Below, piece by piece: positions 1 through 5,038 of a stretch of 7,156 bases of DNA. The notes under the pieces were generated by a model. The model was not told the origin of the DNA. It ran no database searches and worked only from the letters and a program-made list of their open reading frames with translations. The stretch covers positions 1-7,156 of the forward strand of contig JBFICP010000162.1 of NCBI GenBank assembly GCA_041581935.1. The letters run 5' to 3'. A program made the translations under genes and the position numbers. Source of the DNA: JAABYT01 sp041581935. GTDB taxonomy: Bacteria; Pseudomonadota; Gammaproteobacteria; HK1. Within the stretch, counting starts at the first letter, position 1; each line of letters begins with the position of its first letter.

Positions 1-267
1 CAACGAATCCAGGCGATGGGAAATGTTGCCGGCGTTGCCGTGCAGAAACAGCAGCGTGCGGGCGTCCTCGCGTCCCGGCAGGTACCAGCCGTGCACCGTC
101 GTTCCATTGCCGGTATCGAGTCTGACGTCCTCGTAGCGCAGCCCGATGGCGGCCGGCGTGGCGGCCATGGCCTTCATCGGGAAATACACCAGCCGGGGCT
201 GGAACACGTAGATCGCCAGGCACAGCAATGCATAGATGGCCGCGCCCATGAGAACGAGTTTCAGCAT
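1..267 (-). CDS. Alpha/beta hydrolase, membrane-anchored (N-terminal part; cut by window edge)
   Basis: The 89 visible residues begin MLKLVLMGAAIYALLCLAIY, a hydrophobic N-terminal segment (about residues 2-21) that looks like a membrane anchor or uncleaved signal. It is followed by FQPRLVYFP, typical of serine hydrolases in the YfhR/ABHD13 (BEM46-like) group. Near residues 77-84 the motif LFLHGNAGN is the oxyanion-hole HGNxGN strand-turn of that family. The nucleophile elbow (GxSxG) and the other catalytic residues lie beyond base 1, so activity cannot be judged. The start at 265-267 is chosen because it keeps the whole hydrophobic segment; a second ATG at 247-249 would shorten it. No strong ribosome binding site is visible. 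Substrates of this group are mostly unknown, so only a general hydrolase call is justified. Confidence 0.85.
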   Translation of the reverse strand, partial: MLKLVLMGAAIYALLCLAIYVFQPRLVYFPMKAMAATPAAIGLRYEDVRLDTGNGTTVHGWYLPGREDARTLLFLHGNAGNISHRLDSL

Positions 268-315
268 GATTCGCACGCGTCAGTCGCCGGATGTGCAGGA
301 CCGGACATTGTGTAA

Positions 316-345
316 ACTATATACGTGTGCAGAAATGTAGAACAA
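316..345 (-). promoter_or_regulatory. Possible sigma-70-type promoter for the hydrolase gene
   Basis: Read leftward, TTGTTC (340-345) is followed after 18 bases by TATAGT (316-321); an overlapping choice is TATATA at 318-323 with 16 bases. This is the only AT-rich patch in the spacer and sits about 50 bases upstream of the hydrolase start. The match is moderate and comes from inspection only. Confidence 0.35.
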
Positions 346-400
346 ACGCGTCTTCGATAAGCGCTCCTTGTTTGTCAACCATCTCCTGGCTCCTCCCCGT

Positions 401-427
401 CCTGCCCCCTCGAGGGCGAGGGGCAGG
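401..427. other. Strong GC-rich hairpin upstream of the CYTH gene
   Basis: CCTGCCCC (401-408) pairs with GGGGCAGG (420-427). The stem continues inside with TCG/CGA (410-412 with 417-419) after a bulged C at 409, leaving an AGGG loop, so the stem has 11 pairs. No T-run follows on either strand, so it is not a standard intrinsic terminator. It could be a dispersed palindromic (REP-like) repeat or a leader structure. The rest of 268-517 holds the weak leftward promoter and no gene that I can support. Confidence 0.55.
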
Positions 428-517
428 GGACTTAACCCTGAGCTCATACGTCCGACAATTACGCACGGTCATCAAACATCCGCGCCGCTCGCAGCACAGA
501 TCCCACGGAGCACCGCC

Positions 518-985
518 ATGGCAACGGAAATCGAGCGCAAGTATCTGGTACGCGACGAATCGTGGCGTGACCAGGCGCACCACCAGGTTCGCTACCGGCA
601 GGGGTATCTGGCCAACAACCGGCAATGCTCGGTGCGCGTGCGCATCGGCGGCGAGACGGCATATCTGAGTGTCAAGGGCACCACCGTGGGGGCATCCAGG
701 CTCGAGTTCGAGTACCCGGTACCGGTGGAGGACGCGCAGACCATGCTGCGCGAGCTGTGTGCCGGGGCCATCATCGAGAAGACGCGCTATCGGGTGCGTC
801 ACGAGACCCAGGAGTGGGAGGTGGACGTGTTCGAGGGCGACAATACCGGCCTGGTAGTGGCGGAAATCGAGCTCGAAGACGAGGCGCAGGCGGTGGCGTT
901 GCCCCCCTGGGCGGGACAGGAGGTCACCGACGACGTTCGCTATTACAACAGCAATCTCGCGGTGACGCCGTACAATCGCTGGTAG
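518..985 (+). CDS. CYTH-domain protein (triphosphate tunnel metalloenzyme, probable inorganic triphosphatase)
   Basis: This 155-residue protein is a single CYTH domain. The signature ExExK is at residues 4-8 (EIERK). The charged strand residues that line the tunnel in this fold follow: R40 and R42, K53, E63 and E65, K88 and R90, D103, and E116 and E118. Family members bind a triphosphate with divalent metal in an eight-stranded barrel. The short bacterial type resembles the Nitrosomonas europaea enzyme, which is a tripolyphosphatase, so hydrolysis of tripolyphosphate is the best guess. Class IV adenylate cyclase or thiamine triphosphatase activity cannot be excluded. The ATG at 518 is preceded by CGGAG (506-510) at 7 bases. 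Reading frames that extend further upstream have no CYTH similarity there. The DUF1992 gene follows after 9 bases, suggesting one transcript. Confidence 0.9.
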   Translation: MATEIERKYLVRDESWRDQAHHQVRYRQGYLANNRQCSVRVRIGGETAYLSVKGTTVGASRLEFEYPVPVEDAQTMLRELCAGAIIEKTRYRVRHETQEWEVDVFEGDNTGLVVAEIELEDEAQAVALPPWAGQEVTDDVRYYNSNLAVTPYNRW

Positions 986-994
986 GTTGCGGGC

Positions 995-1399
995 ATGAAG
1001 ATGTTTCACGATCTCGCTGAACGGCGCATTCGCGCAGCCATGTCACAGGGCGCCTTCGACGATCTGCCCGGCCGGGGCAGGCCGCTCACGCTCGACGACG
1101 ATTCCCTGGTGCCCGAGGATATGCGCCTGGCTTACCGCGTGCTCAAGAATTCCGGCTATCTGCCCGAGGAGCTCGAGCTGCGCGGAGAGATTGCCGCCGT
1201 TCACCAGCTGCTCGACCGGGCCCTGGATGAAGAAGACCGGCGGGTGGCGAACAAGCGCCTTGCGCTGCTGCGCACGCGTCTCGCCGCTTGCGCCGGCGAG
1301 CGCCCCGTGCATCTGGAAACCGAGTACTACGAACGGATCCGCCAGCGCTTCGCCCGCCCGGGCGAGCGCGCCCGGGGGCGAGGCCGCGGACCGGCGTAA
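995..1399 (+). CDS. DUF1992 family protein (DNAJC28-like conserved domain)
   Basis: The 134-residue protein matches the DUF1992 family, also called the DnaJ homologue subfamily C member 28 conserved domain (E. coli YhdN is a member). Visible hallmarks are the N-terminal helix LAERRIRAAMSQGAFDDLPG, then GRGRPL (residues 26-31), and the central AYRVLKNSGYLPEELELR region (46-63). A helical part rich in Arg and Glu follows, and the tail is Arg/Gly-rich (from about 121). There is no J-domain despite the family name, and the molecular role is unknown. It starts 9 bases after the CYTH stop with no clear ribosome binding site, which suggests translational coupling; a second ATG lies two codons in. 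Its TAA directly touches the stop of the convergent DUF1820 gene. Confidence 0.85.
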   Translation: MKMFHDLAERRIRAAMSQGAFDDLPGRGRPLTLDDDSLVPEDMRLAYRVLKNSGYLPEELELRGEIAAVHQLLDRALDEEDRRVANKRLALLRTRLAACAGERPVHLETEYYERIRQRFARPGERARGRGRGPA

Positions 1400-1753
1400 C
1401 TAGCTGCCGCCCTTGTCGCCTCCCGGCGTGTACATGGGCACGGGGAAGGGCGCGACGTTGCTGCCGCCCTCGCCGACGGAATGGATCTTGTTGGCGCCTT
1501 CCTTGTCCACCTCGTCGATGCGCACCACCGCGTGGATGGGGACGAAGGTGCGCTTGACGCCGGCGAACTCGGATTTGAGGCGCTCCTCGGACGGATCGAC
1601 GATCACCTCGGTGCGCTCGCCGAAAATGATTTCGCCCACCTCGACGAAGCCGTACATTTCGCCGTGACCCACACTGCGGGCATACAGCTCGTAGAGCTTT
1701 CCCTGGTTGTGAAAGACGATGCGATAGGTGTGCTTCTTGGCCATTTCAACCAT
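1400..1753 (-). CDS. DUF1820 family protein
   Basis: This 117-residue protein has the DUF1820 pattern: YRIVFHNQGKLYELYAR (residues 10-26), GFVEVGEIIFGERTEVIVDP (35-54), SEERLKSEF (55-63), and FVPIHAVVRIDEV (70-82). It ends in a Gly/Pro-rich tail. The family is small, cytosolic and widespread in gammaproteobacteria, with no established function that I know of. There is no signal peptide or membrane segment. Two starts are possible: ATG at 1753 (MVEMAKK) or three codons later at 1744 (MAKK). Neither has a convincing ribosome binding site. A hairpin abuts the first ATG, which mildly favours the second. It is divergent from the sHSP gene and convergent with the DUF1992 gene, with no bases between the two stop codons. 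Confidence 0.85.
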   Translation of the reverse strand: MVEMAKKHTYRIVFHNQGKLYELYARSVGHGEMYGFVEVGEIIFGERTEVIVDPSEERLKSEFAGVKRTFVPIHAVVRIDEVDKEGANKIHSVGEGGSNVAPFPVPMYTPGGDKGGS

Positions 1754-1771
1754 TGGCCGGCGGTCCGGCCA
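1754..1771 (-). promoter_or_regulatory. Hairpin abutting the DUF1820 start codon
   Basis: TGGCCGG (1754-1760) pairs perfectly with CCGGCCA (1765-1771) around a CGGT loop. In the DUF1820 mRNA the stem ends immediately before the ATG at 1753 and occupies the place where a ribosome binding site would be. It could restrict initiation there or push it to the ATG at 1744. Confidence 0.4.
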
Positions 1772-1792
1772 GGGCGCGATTGGTGGCCGGCA

Positions 1793-1798
1793 AGTATA
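1793..1798 (-). promoter_or_regulatory. Possible -10 box for the DUF1820 gene
   Basis: The leftward strand reads TATACT at 1793-1798, one mismatch from the sigma-70 -10 consensus. It would start transcription about 30-35 bases before the gene. The position expected for the -35 box is a GC-rich palindrome with no recognisable -35, so the call is weak. Confidence 0.35.
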
Positions 1799-1804
1799 CG
1801 CAAA

Positions 1805-1821
1805 AGGCGCGATCCGCGCCT
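1805..1821. promoter_or_regulatory. Perfect inverted repeat in the divergent DUF1820/sHSP spacer
   Basis: AGGCGCG (1805-1811) and CGCGCCT (1815-1821) are perfect inverted arms separated by ATC. Read leftward the stem is followed by a short TTTT, so it resembles a very short intrinsic terminator. It could instead be an operator overlapping the -35 region of the DUF1820 promoter. It is not the CIRCE heat-shock operator. Confidence 0.35.
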
Positions 1822-1857
1822 AGCCGCGCGGCTGCCCGAAAAGCGCCCCGGCGGACC

Positions 1858-1883
1858 CTTGAAAATGCGCGGCCGGCCCATAT
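1858..1883 (+). promoter_or_regulatory. Sigma-32 (RpoH) heat-shock promoter of the sHSP gene
   Basis: CTTGAAA (1858-1864) matches the RpoH -35 element exactly. After 12 bases CCCATAT (1877-1883) matches the CCCAT-n-T part of the RpoH -10 element, preceded by G instead of the fourth C. Transcription would start near 1889-1891, giving a leader of about 45 bases before the ATG at 1935. The downstream gene is a small heat-shock protein, which fits RpoH control. The spacer is at the short end of the accepted range. Confidence 0.7.
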
Positions 1884-1906
1884 CTATAGGGGCATCGGAC
1901 AACTCG

Positions 1907-1928
1907 GACTACAGAAGTTCTGGAGGTC
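1907..1928 (+). promoter_or_regulatory. Leader hairpin covering the sHSP ribosome binding site (candidate RNA thermometer)
   Basis: GACT (1907-1910) can pair with GGTC (1925-1928), one pair being G-U. After a small internal loop, CAGA (1912-1915) pairs with TCTG (1919-1922). The ribosome binding site GGAGGT (1922-1927) lies in the 3' arm and is partly masked. The structure is short and weak, and it has neither a fourU run nor the ROSE signature. It is a hypothesis from hand folding. Confidence 0.3.
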
Positions 1929-1934
1929 AAAGAA

Positions 1935-2384
1935 ATGAACGTAGTGCGTTACGAGCCCTGGGGATTGCTCAGGCGTTTTCAGGATGATGTCAACAAGCTG
2001 TTCGGCGAGTACCCCGTGGGGTCCGGCGGCGAGGGTGATCGGTCCAGCATCGCGACGAGCAGCTGGGCACCGGCTGTGGACATCAAGGAAGAAGACAATC
2101 GCTTCGTGCTGAAGGCCGATATTCCCGGTGTCGAGCCCAAGGACATCGAGGTAACGATGGCCGACGGCGTGCTCACCATCAAGGGCGAGCGTAAGCACGA
2201 ATCGGAAGAAGAGACCAACGGTTACAAGCGCGTCGAGCGAAGCTACGGCACCTTCTACCGCCGCTTCAGCCTGCCCGACACCGCCGATGCCGAGAGCATC
2301 TCAGCGAAGGGCAAGGACGGCGTACTCGAGGTCGTCATTCCGAAGCACGAGAAGGTACAACCGCGACGAATCACGGTCAGCTAA
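1935..2384 (+). CDS. Small heat-shock protein, Hsp20/alpha-crystallin family
   Basis: This 149-residue ATP-independent holdase binds unfolding proteins and keeps them refoldable by the Hsp70 and ClpB systems in the cytosol. The N-terminal arm (1-43) includes the common class A start with RYEPWGLLRRFQDDVNKLF. The alpha-crystallin domain spans about 44-137, with WAPAVDIKEED (44-54), ADIPGV (61-66), DGVLTIKGER (77-86) and the closing signature GVLEVVIPK (129-137). The C-terminal ITV (146-148) is the I-x-I/V anchor that drives oligomer assembly. The length is normal for the family. The start is certain: GGAGGT (1922-1927) lies 7 bases upstream. An RpoH-type promoter precedes it and a J-protein gene follows 71 bases downstream on the same strand, beyond a hairpin. 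Confidence 0.95.
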   Translation: MNVVRYEPWGLLRRFQDDVNKLFGEYPVGSGGEGDRSSIATSSWAPAVDIKEEDNRFVLKADIPGVEPKDIEVTMADGVLTIKGERKHESEEETNGYKRVERSYGTFYRRFSLPDTADAESISAKGKDGVLEVVIPKHEKVQPRRITVS

Positions 2385-2398
2385 TCGATACCCGTTGA

Positions 2399-2429
2399 CG
2401 GGAGCGGGGCTGGGTAAGCCCCGCTCCTG
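2399..2429 (+). terminator. GC-rich hairpin between the sHSP and J-protein genes
   Basis: GGAGCGGGGCT (2401-2411) pairs perfectly with AGCCCCGCTCC (2417-2427) around GGGTA. The stem extends outward by one G-T and one C-G pair (2399-2400 with 2428-2429). It lies 14 bases after the sHSP stop. No T-run follows, so full intrinsic termination is doubtful. It may instead attenuate transcription or protect the 3' end of the sHSP message while letting some reads into the J-protein gene. Confidence 0.55.
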
Positions 2430-2455
2430 CGCGCGTGTGAGCTCCGGCCTTGCGC

Positions 2456-3373
2456 ATGAAGTTCAAGGACTATTACGAGGTGCTTGGGGTCGAGCGCGAC
2501 GCGAGCCCCGAGACGATCAAGCGCGCCTATCAGCGCCTGGCCCGAAAATACCATCCCGACGTCAGCAAGGAGCCGGACGCGGAGGAACGTTTCAAGGAAG
2601 TCGGCGAAGCCTACGAGGTGCTTCGCGACAGGCAAAAGCGCGCCACCTACGACAATCTCGGCAGCGGTTATCACGCTGGTGACGAGTTCTCACCGCCGCC
2701 GGGTTGGGAGCGCAGCTTCGACTTCGGCGGCGGTTTCTCCGGGAAAAGTTTCGATTTCAGCGATTTTCTCGAGGGCTTGTTCGGACGCGGCACAGCGCCC
2801 GGCAATCCGTTCGGCGCGCATTTTCACGACGCGAGTCCGCGCGGTGGCGACGAGCACGCCCGCATCGTGATTACCCTCGAGGAAGCATTCCGTGGCTGCG
2901 AGCGATCGCTCAACCTGACGGGCGGTGGATCGCGTCGCAACGCACGTACCTTGAAGGTCAAAATTCCCGCCGGCATCCAGCAGGGCCAGCAGATAAGACT
3001 TGCCGGTCAGGGACAGGCCGGGCCCGCCGGTCGATCCGGTAATCTGCTGCTGAGCGTCGAGTTTGCGCCGCACCCTTTGTTTGGCGCCGAGGGCAAGGAC
3101 ATTCACCTGAATCTCCCCGTTACGCCCTGGGAGGCGGCGCTGGGGGCAACATTGAAAGTGCCCACCCTCGGCGGCAACGTGGATGTGAAGATCCCTGCGG
3201 GTTCCCAGACCGGCCGCAAGCTGCGGCTCAAGGGCAAGGGACTCGGCGGTTCGAGCCCGGGCGATCAGTATGTCACGGTGCAGATCATGACGCCGCCGGC
3301 CGACAGTGCAACGGCGAAACGTTTCTACCAATCCATGGCGGACAGGTTCAAATTCAACCCGCGCAAGTTTTGA
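2456..3373 (+). CDS. cbpA: CbpA-like J-protein (class B DnaJ co-chaperone)
   Basis: This 305-residue cytosolic protein stimulates Hsp70 (DnaK) ATPase and delivers substrates to it. The J-domain (about 4-68) has KDYYEVLGV and the essential HPD at 33-35. A Gly/Phe-rich region follows (about 70-125). Two beta-rich substrate-binding domains come next: ARIVITLEEAFRG near 135-147, then PVTPWEAALGATLKVPTLGG (221-240) and KIPAGSQTGRKLRLKGKG (245-262). There is no CxxCxGxG zinc finger, which excludes class A DnaJ and fits CbpA. The ATG at 2456 gives the usual MxFKDYY start; a TTG two codons earlier is possible. No good ribosome binding site is visible. It may share the sHSP transcript through the hairpin. 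No CbpM modulator gene follows; the next gene is convergent rmuC, 28 bases away. Confidence 0.92.
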   Translation: MKFKDYYEVLGVERDASPETIKRAYQRLARKYHPDVSKEPDAEERFKEVGEAYEVLRDRQKRATYDNLGSGYHAGDEFSPPPGWERSFDFGGGFSGKSFDFSDFLEGLFGRGTAPGNPFGAHFHDASPRGGDEHARIVITLEEAFRGCERSLNLTGGGSRRNARTLKVKIPAGIQQGQQIRLAGQGQAGPAGRSGNLLLSVEFAPHPLFGAEGKDIHLNLPVTPWEAALGATLKVPTLGGNVDVKIPAGSQTGRKLRLKGKGLGGSSPGDQYVTVQIMTPPADSATAKRFYQSMADRFKFNPRKF

Positions 3374-3401
3374 ATCTCGATCCTCGAAACCGCCGTACGC
3401 T

Positions 3402-4892
3402 CTAGTCCCCGGCCTCCTTGTCGTGCTCGATGGCACGGGGCTGCGGCTGCTCGAGCTCGACGCTTTCGATTTTTTCGAATCGCTTGCTTATCTTGGTGGC
3501 GGACACGTGCACCTTGTCGACGTCGTCCTTGGCTTGAGTGATATGCGTGGAGAGCTTGTCCATGCGCGACTGGAACCGGGTGAAGTCCTTTGCAAGTTCG
3601 CCGAGATGTTGCTGAATGATGTGTACCTGCTCGCGGGTCGCTTCGTCTTTAATGACCGCCCGCGCGGTATTCAAAATCGCCATGAATGTCGTCGGTGAGA
3701 CCATCCATACCCGCCGCTGGTGGGATTCCTGCACGAGATCCATGTGGTGTGCCTGAATTTCGGCGAATACGGCCTCGGCGGGAATGAACATAATTGCTCC
3801 TTCGGCTGTTTCACCACGAATAATGTACTTGTCCGCGATGTTCTGGATATGCACGCGAATGTCGGTTTTGAACCTGCGTTGTGCGGCTTTGCGCTCGGTT
3901 TCGCTCGAATTCAAATCCGTCATTCGTTGATACGCCTCGAGGGGAAACTTGGCATCAATTGCAACGTTGCCGGTCGGCGGTGGCAGAAACAGCATGCAAT
4001 CGACCACCTTTTCGTTGGATAGCTTGAACTGCAGTGCGAAATTCGACTCCGGGAGAATATTGCGAACCAGCGAGTTGAGCTGTACCTCGCCGAATGCACC
4101 TCGCGATCGTTTGTCGGATAGCACTTGCTGTAGACTGACCACGTCCTGGGAAAGCTCGGTAATCTTCTTCTGTGCTTGATCGATGAGTGCCAGGCGCTTG
4201 ACCACGTCGGCGAAGGTAGCGGTGGTTTTCTCGAAGCCCTCGGTGAGGCGCTTGTCCACCTGACCGCTGATTTCCTTGAGGCGCTCGTCGGTAAGCCTGG
4301 TCAGGGCTTCGACGCGCTTTCCAACTTCCTCGGCGCTGCGCGTGAGCGCGTCGGCGACCTGCTTCTGCGTCACCTGCATTCCGCTCTGCAGCGTCTCCTG
4401 TAGCGCCTTGATGGCGTCACCCTGGCGCTGCTCGAAACGGGTCTGATGGTTTCCGAGCGCCGTGTTGATTTGCTCGCGGAGATCGCTGAGAGCTCGCACC
4501 GTCTGGGTTCGACCATCGGCCAGATGATCGCCGACGGATTTTTGCAGCGTATCGAAGCGTTCGACGAGCTCCGTGCGCAGCTTTCCCTCGGTCTCGATTT
4601 GATGAGACTGGGCTTCGCCGAGCCGCCGCTCGAGCAGCGTGCGCGTATTGGCCTGTCCCTCGTTGAGCCTGATGTCGAGATCACGAAGCCGATCGTCGAA
4701 CGCCCGTCCACGACCTTCCTCGAGCATCCGCCGGTCCTCCTCGCGCGTCTGTGTGCGTATTCGGTCCTCGCGAAGCTCCGAGAGCAGGGACGACTGGCGC
4801 CACAGCAACCAGGCGACCAGCACGATCAGGAGGGTCACGAGGCCCAGAAGTAACGGGTCGATGGCGGCGGCGAACTCCGGGGTCATGGTCAT
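3402..4892 (-). CDS. rmuC: DNA recombination protein RmuC
   Basis: The 496-residue protein matches the RmuC family, which in E. coli limits recombination at inverted repeats and is thought to be nuclease-related. A transmembrane anchor lies at about 13-31 (PLLLGLVTLLIVLVAWLLW). It is followed by a long Glu/Arg/Gln-rich coiled coil (about 35-260). The conserved RmuC domain (about 260-465) begins with RGAFGEVQL (264-272). It contains VDCML (297-301) and AIDAKFPLEAY (311-321), giving D298, D313 and K315 as the likely PD-(D/E)xK-like core residues. It continues with EGAIMFIPAEAVFAE (364-378) and VSPTTFMAIL (398-407). The ATG at 4892 has no clear ribosome binding site; a second ATG lies two codons in. 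The length is usual. It converges on cbpA with 28 bases between and no obvious terminator. Confidence 0.95.
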   Translation of the reverse strand: MTMTPEFAAAIDPLLLGLVTLLIVLVAWLLWRQSSLLSELREDRIRTQTREEDRRMLEEGRGRAFDDRLRDLDIRLNEGQANTRTLLERRLGEAQSHQIETEGKLRTELVERFDTLQKSVGDHLADGRTQTVRALSDLREQINTALGNHQTRFEQRQGDAIKALQETLQSGMQVTQKQVADALTRSAEEVGKRVEALTRLTDERLKEISGQVDKRLTEGFEKTTATFADVVKRLALIDQAQKKITELSQDVVSLQQVLSDKRSRGAFGEVQLNSLVRNILPESNFALQFKLSNEKVVDCMLFLPPPTGNVAIDAKFPLEAYQRMTDLNSSETERKAAQRRFKTDIRVHIQNIADKYIIRGETAEGAIMFIPAEAVFAEIQAHHMDLVQESHQRRVWMVSPTTFMAILNTARAVIKDEATREQVHIIQQHLGELAKDFTRFQSRMDKLSTHITQAKDDVDKVHVSATKISKRFEKIESVELEQPQPRAIEHDKEAGD

Positions 4893-4901
4893 GGGGCGCG
4901 A

Positions 4902-4919
4902 TGTCCGGTCACTGTCCGG
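4902..4919. repeat. Short direct repeat upstream of rmuC
   Basis: TGTCCGG occurs at 4902-4908 and again at 4913-4919, 11 bases apart, about one helical turn, just upstream of the rmuC start. It could be a tandem binding site or chance in GC-rich DNA. The rest of the 4893-5038 spacer shows no RNA gene, clear promoter or terminator. Confidence 0.3.
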
Positions 4920-5038
4920 CCCACGTCGGTGGCGCCGAATGGGCTGGCCGGGGCTCCCGATCCGGTGCGGCCGCAGACCCGGATTCGAACAACGGTGCGA
5001 CGCGGGCAGGCGACGCGTCGATTGTGGCCAGTTCGGGA

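Noticed and set aside
368..517. N-terminal extension of the CYTH protein from an upstream start
   Set aside because: The extension is low-complexity, runs through the hairpin, and has no family match. The ATG at 518 has a good ribosome binding site and places ExExK at the normal position.
317..1009. Minus-strand open frame of 230 codons opposite the CYTH gene
   Set aside because: It has no recognisable family, and the plus strand encodes a complete CYTH domain with a ribosome binding site.
2690..3436. Minus-strand open frame of 248 codons opposite cbpA
   Set aside because: It is fully antisense to a clear J-protein. Its composition is what a GC-rich shadow frame gives.
4975..4995. tRNA T-loop-like GTTCGAATC on the minus strand in the rmuC/Sel1 spacer
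   Set aside because: The flanking bases do not form a T-stem, and no acceptor, D or anticodon arms can be built around it.
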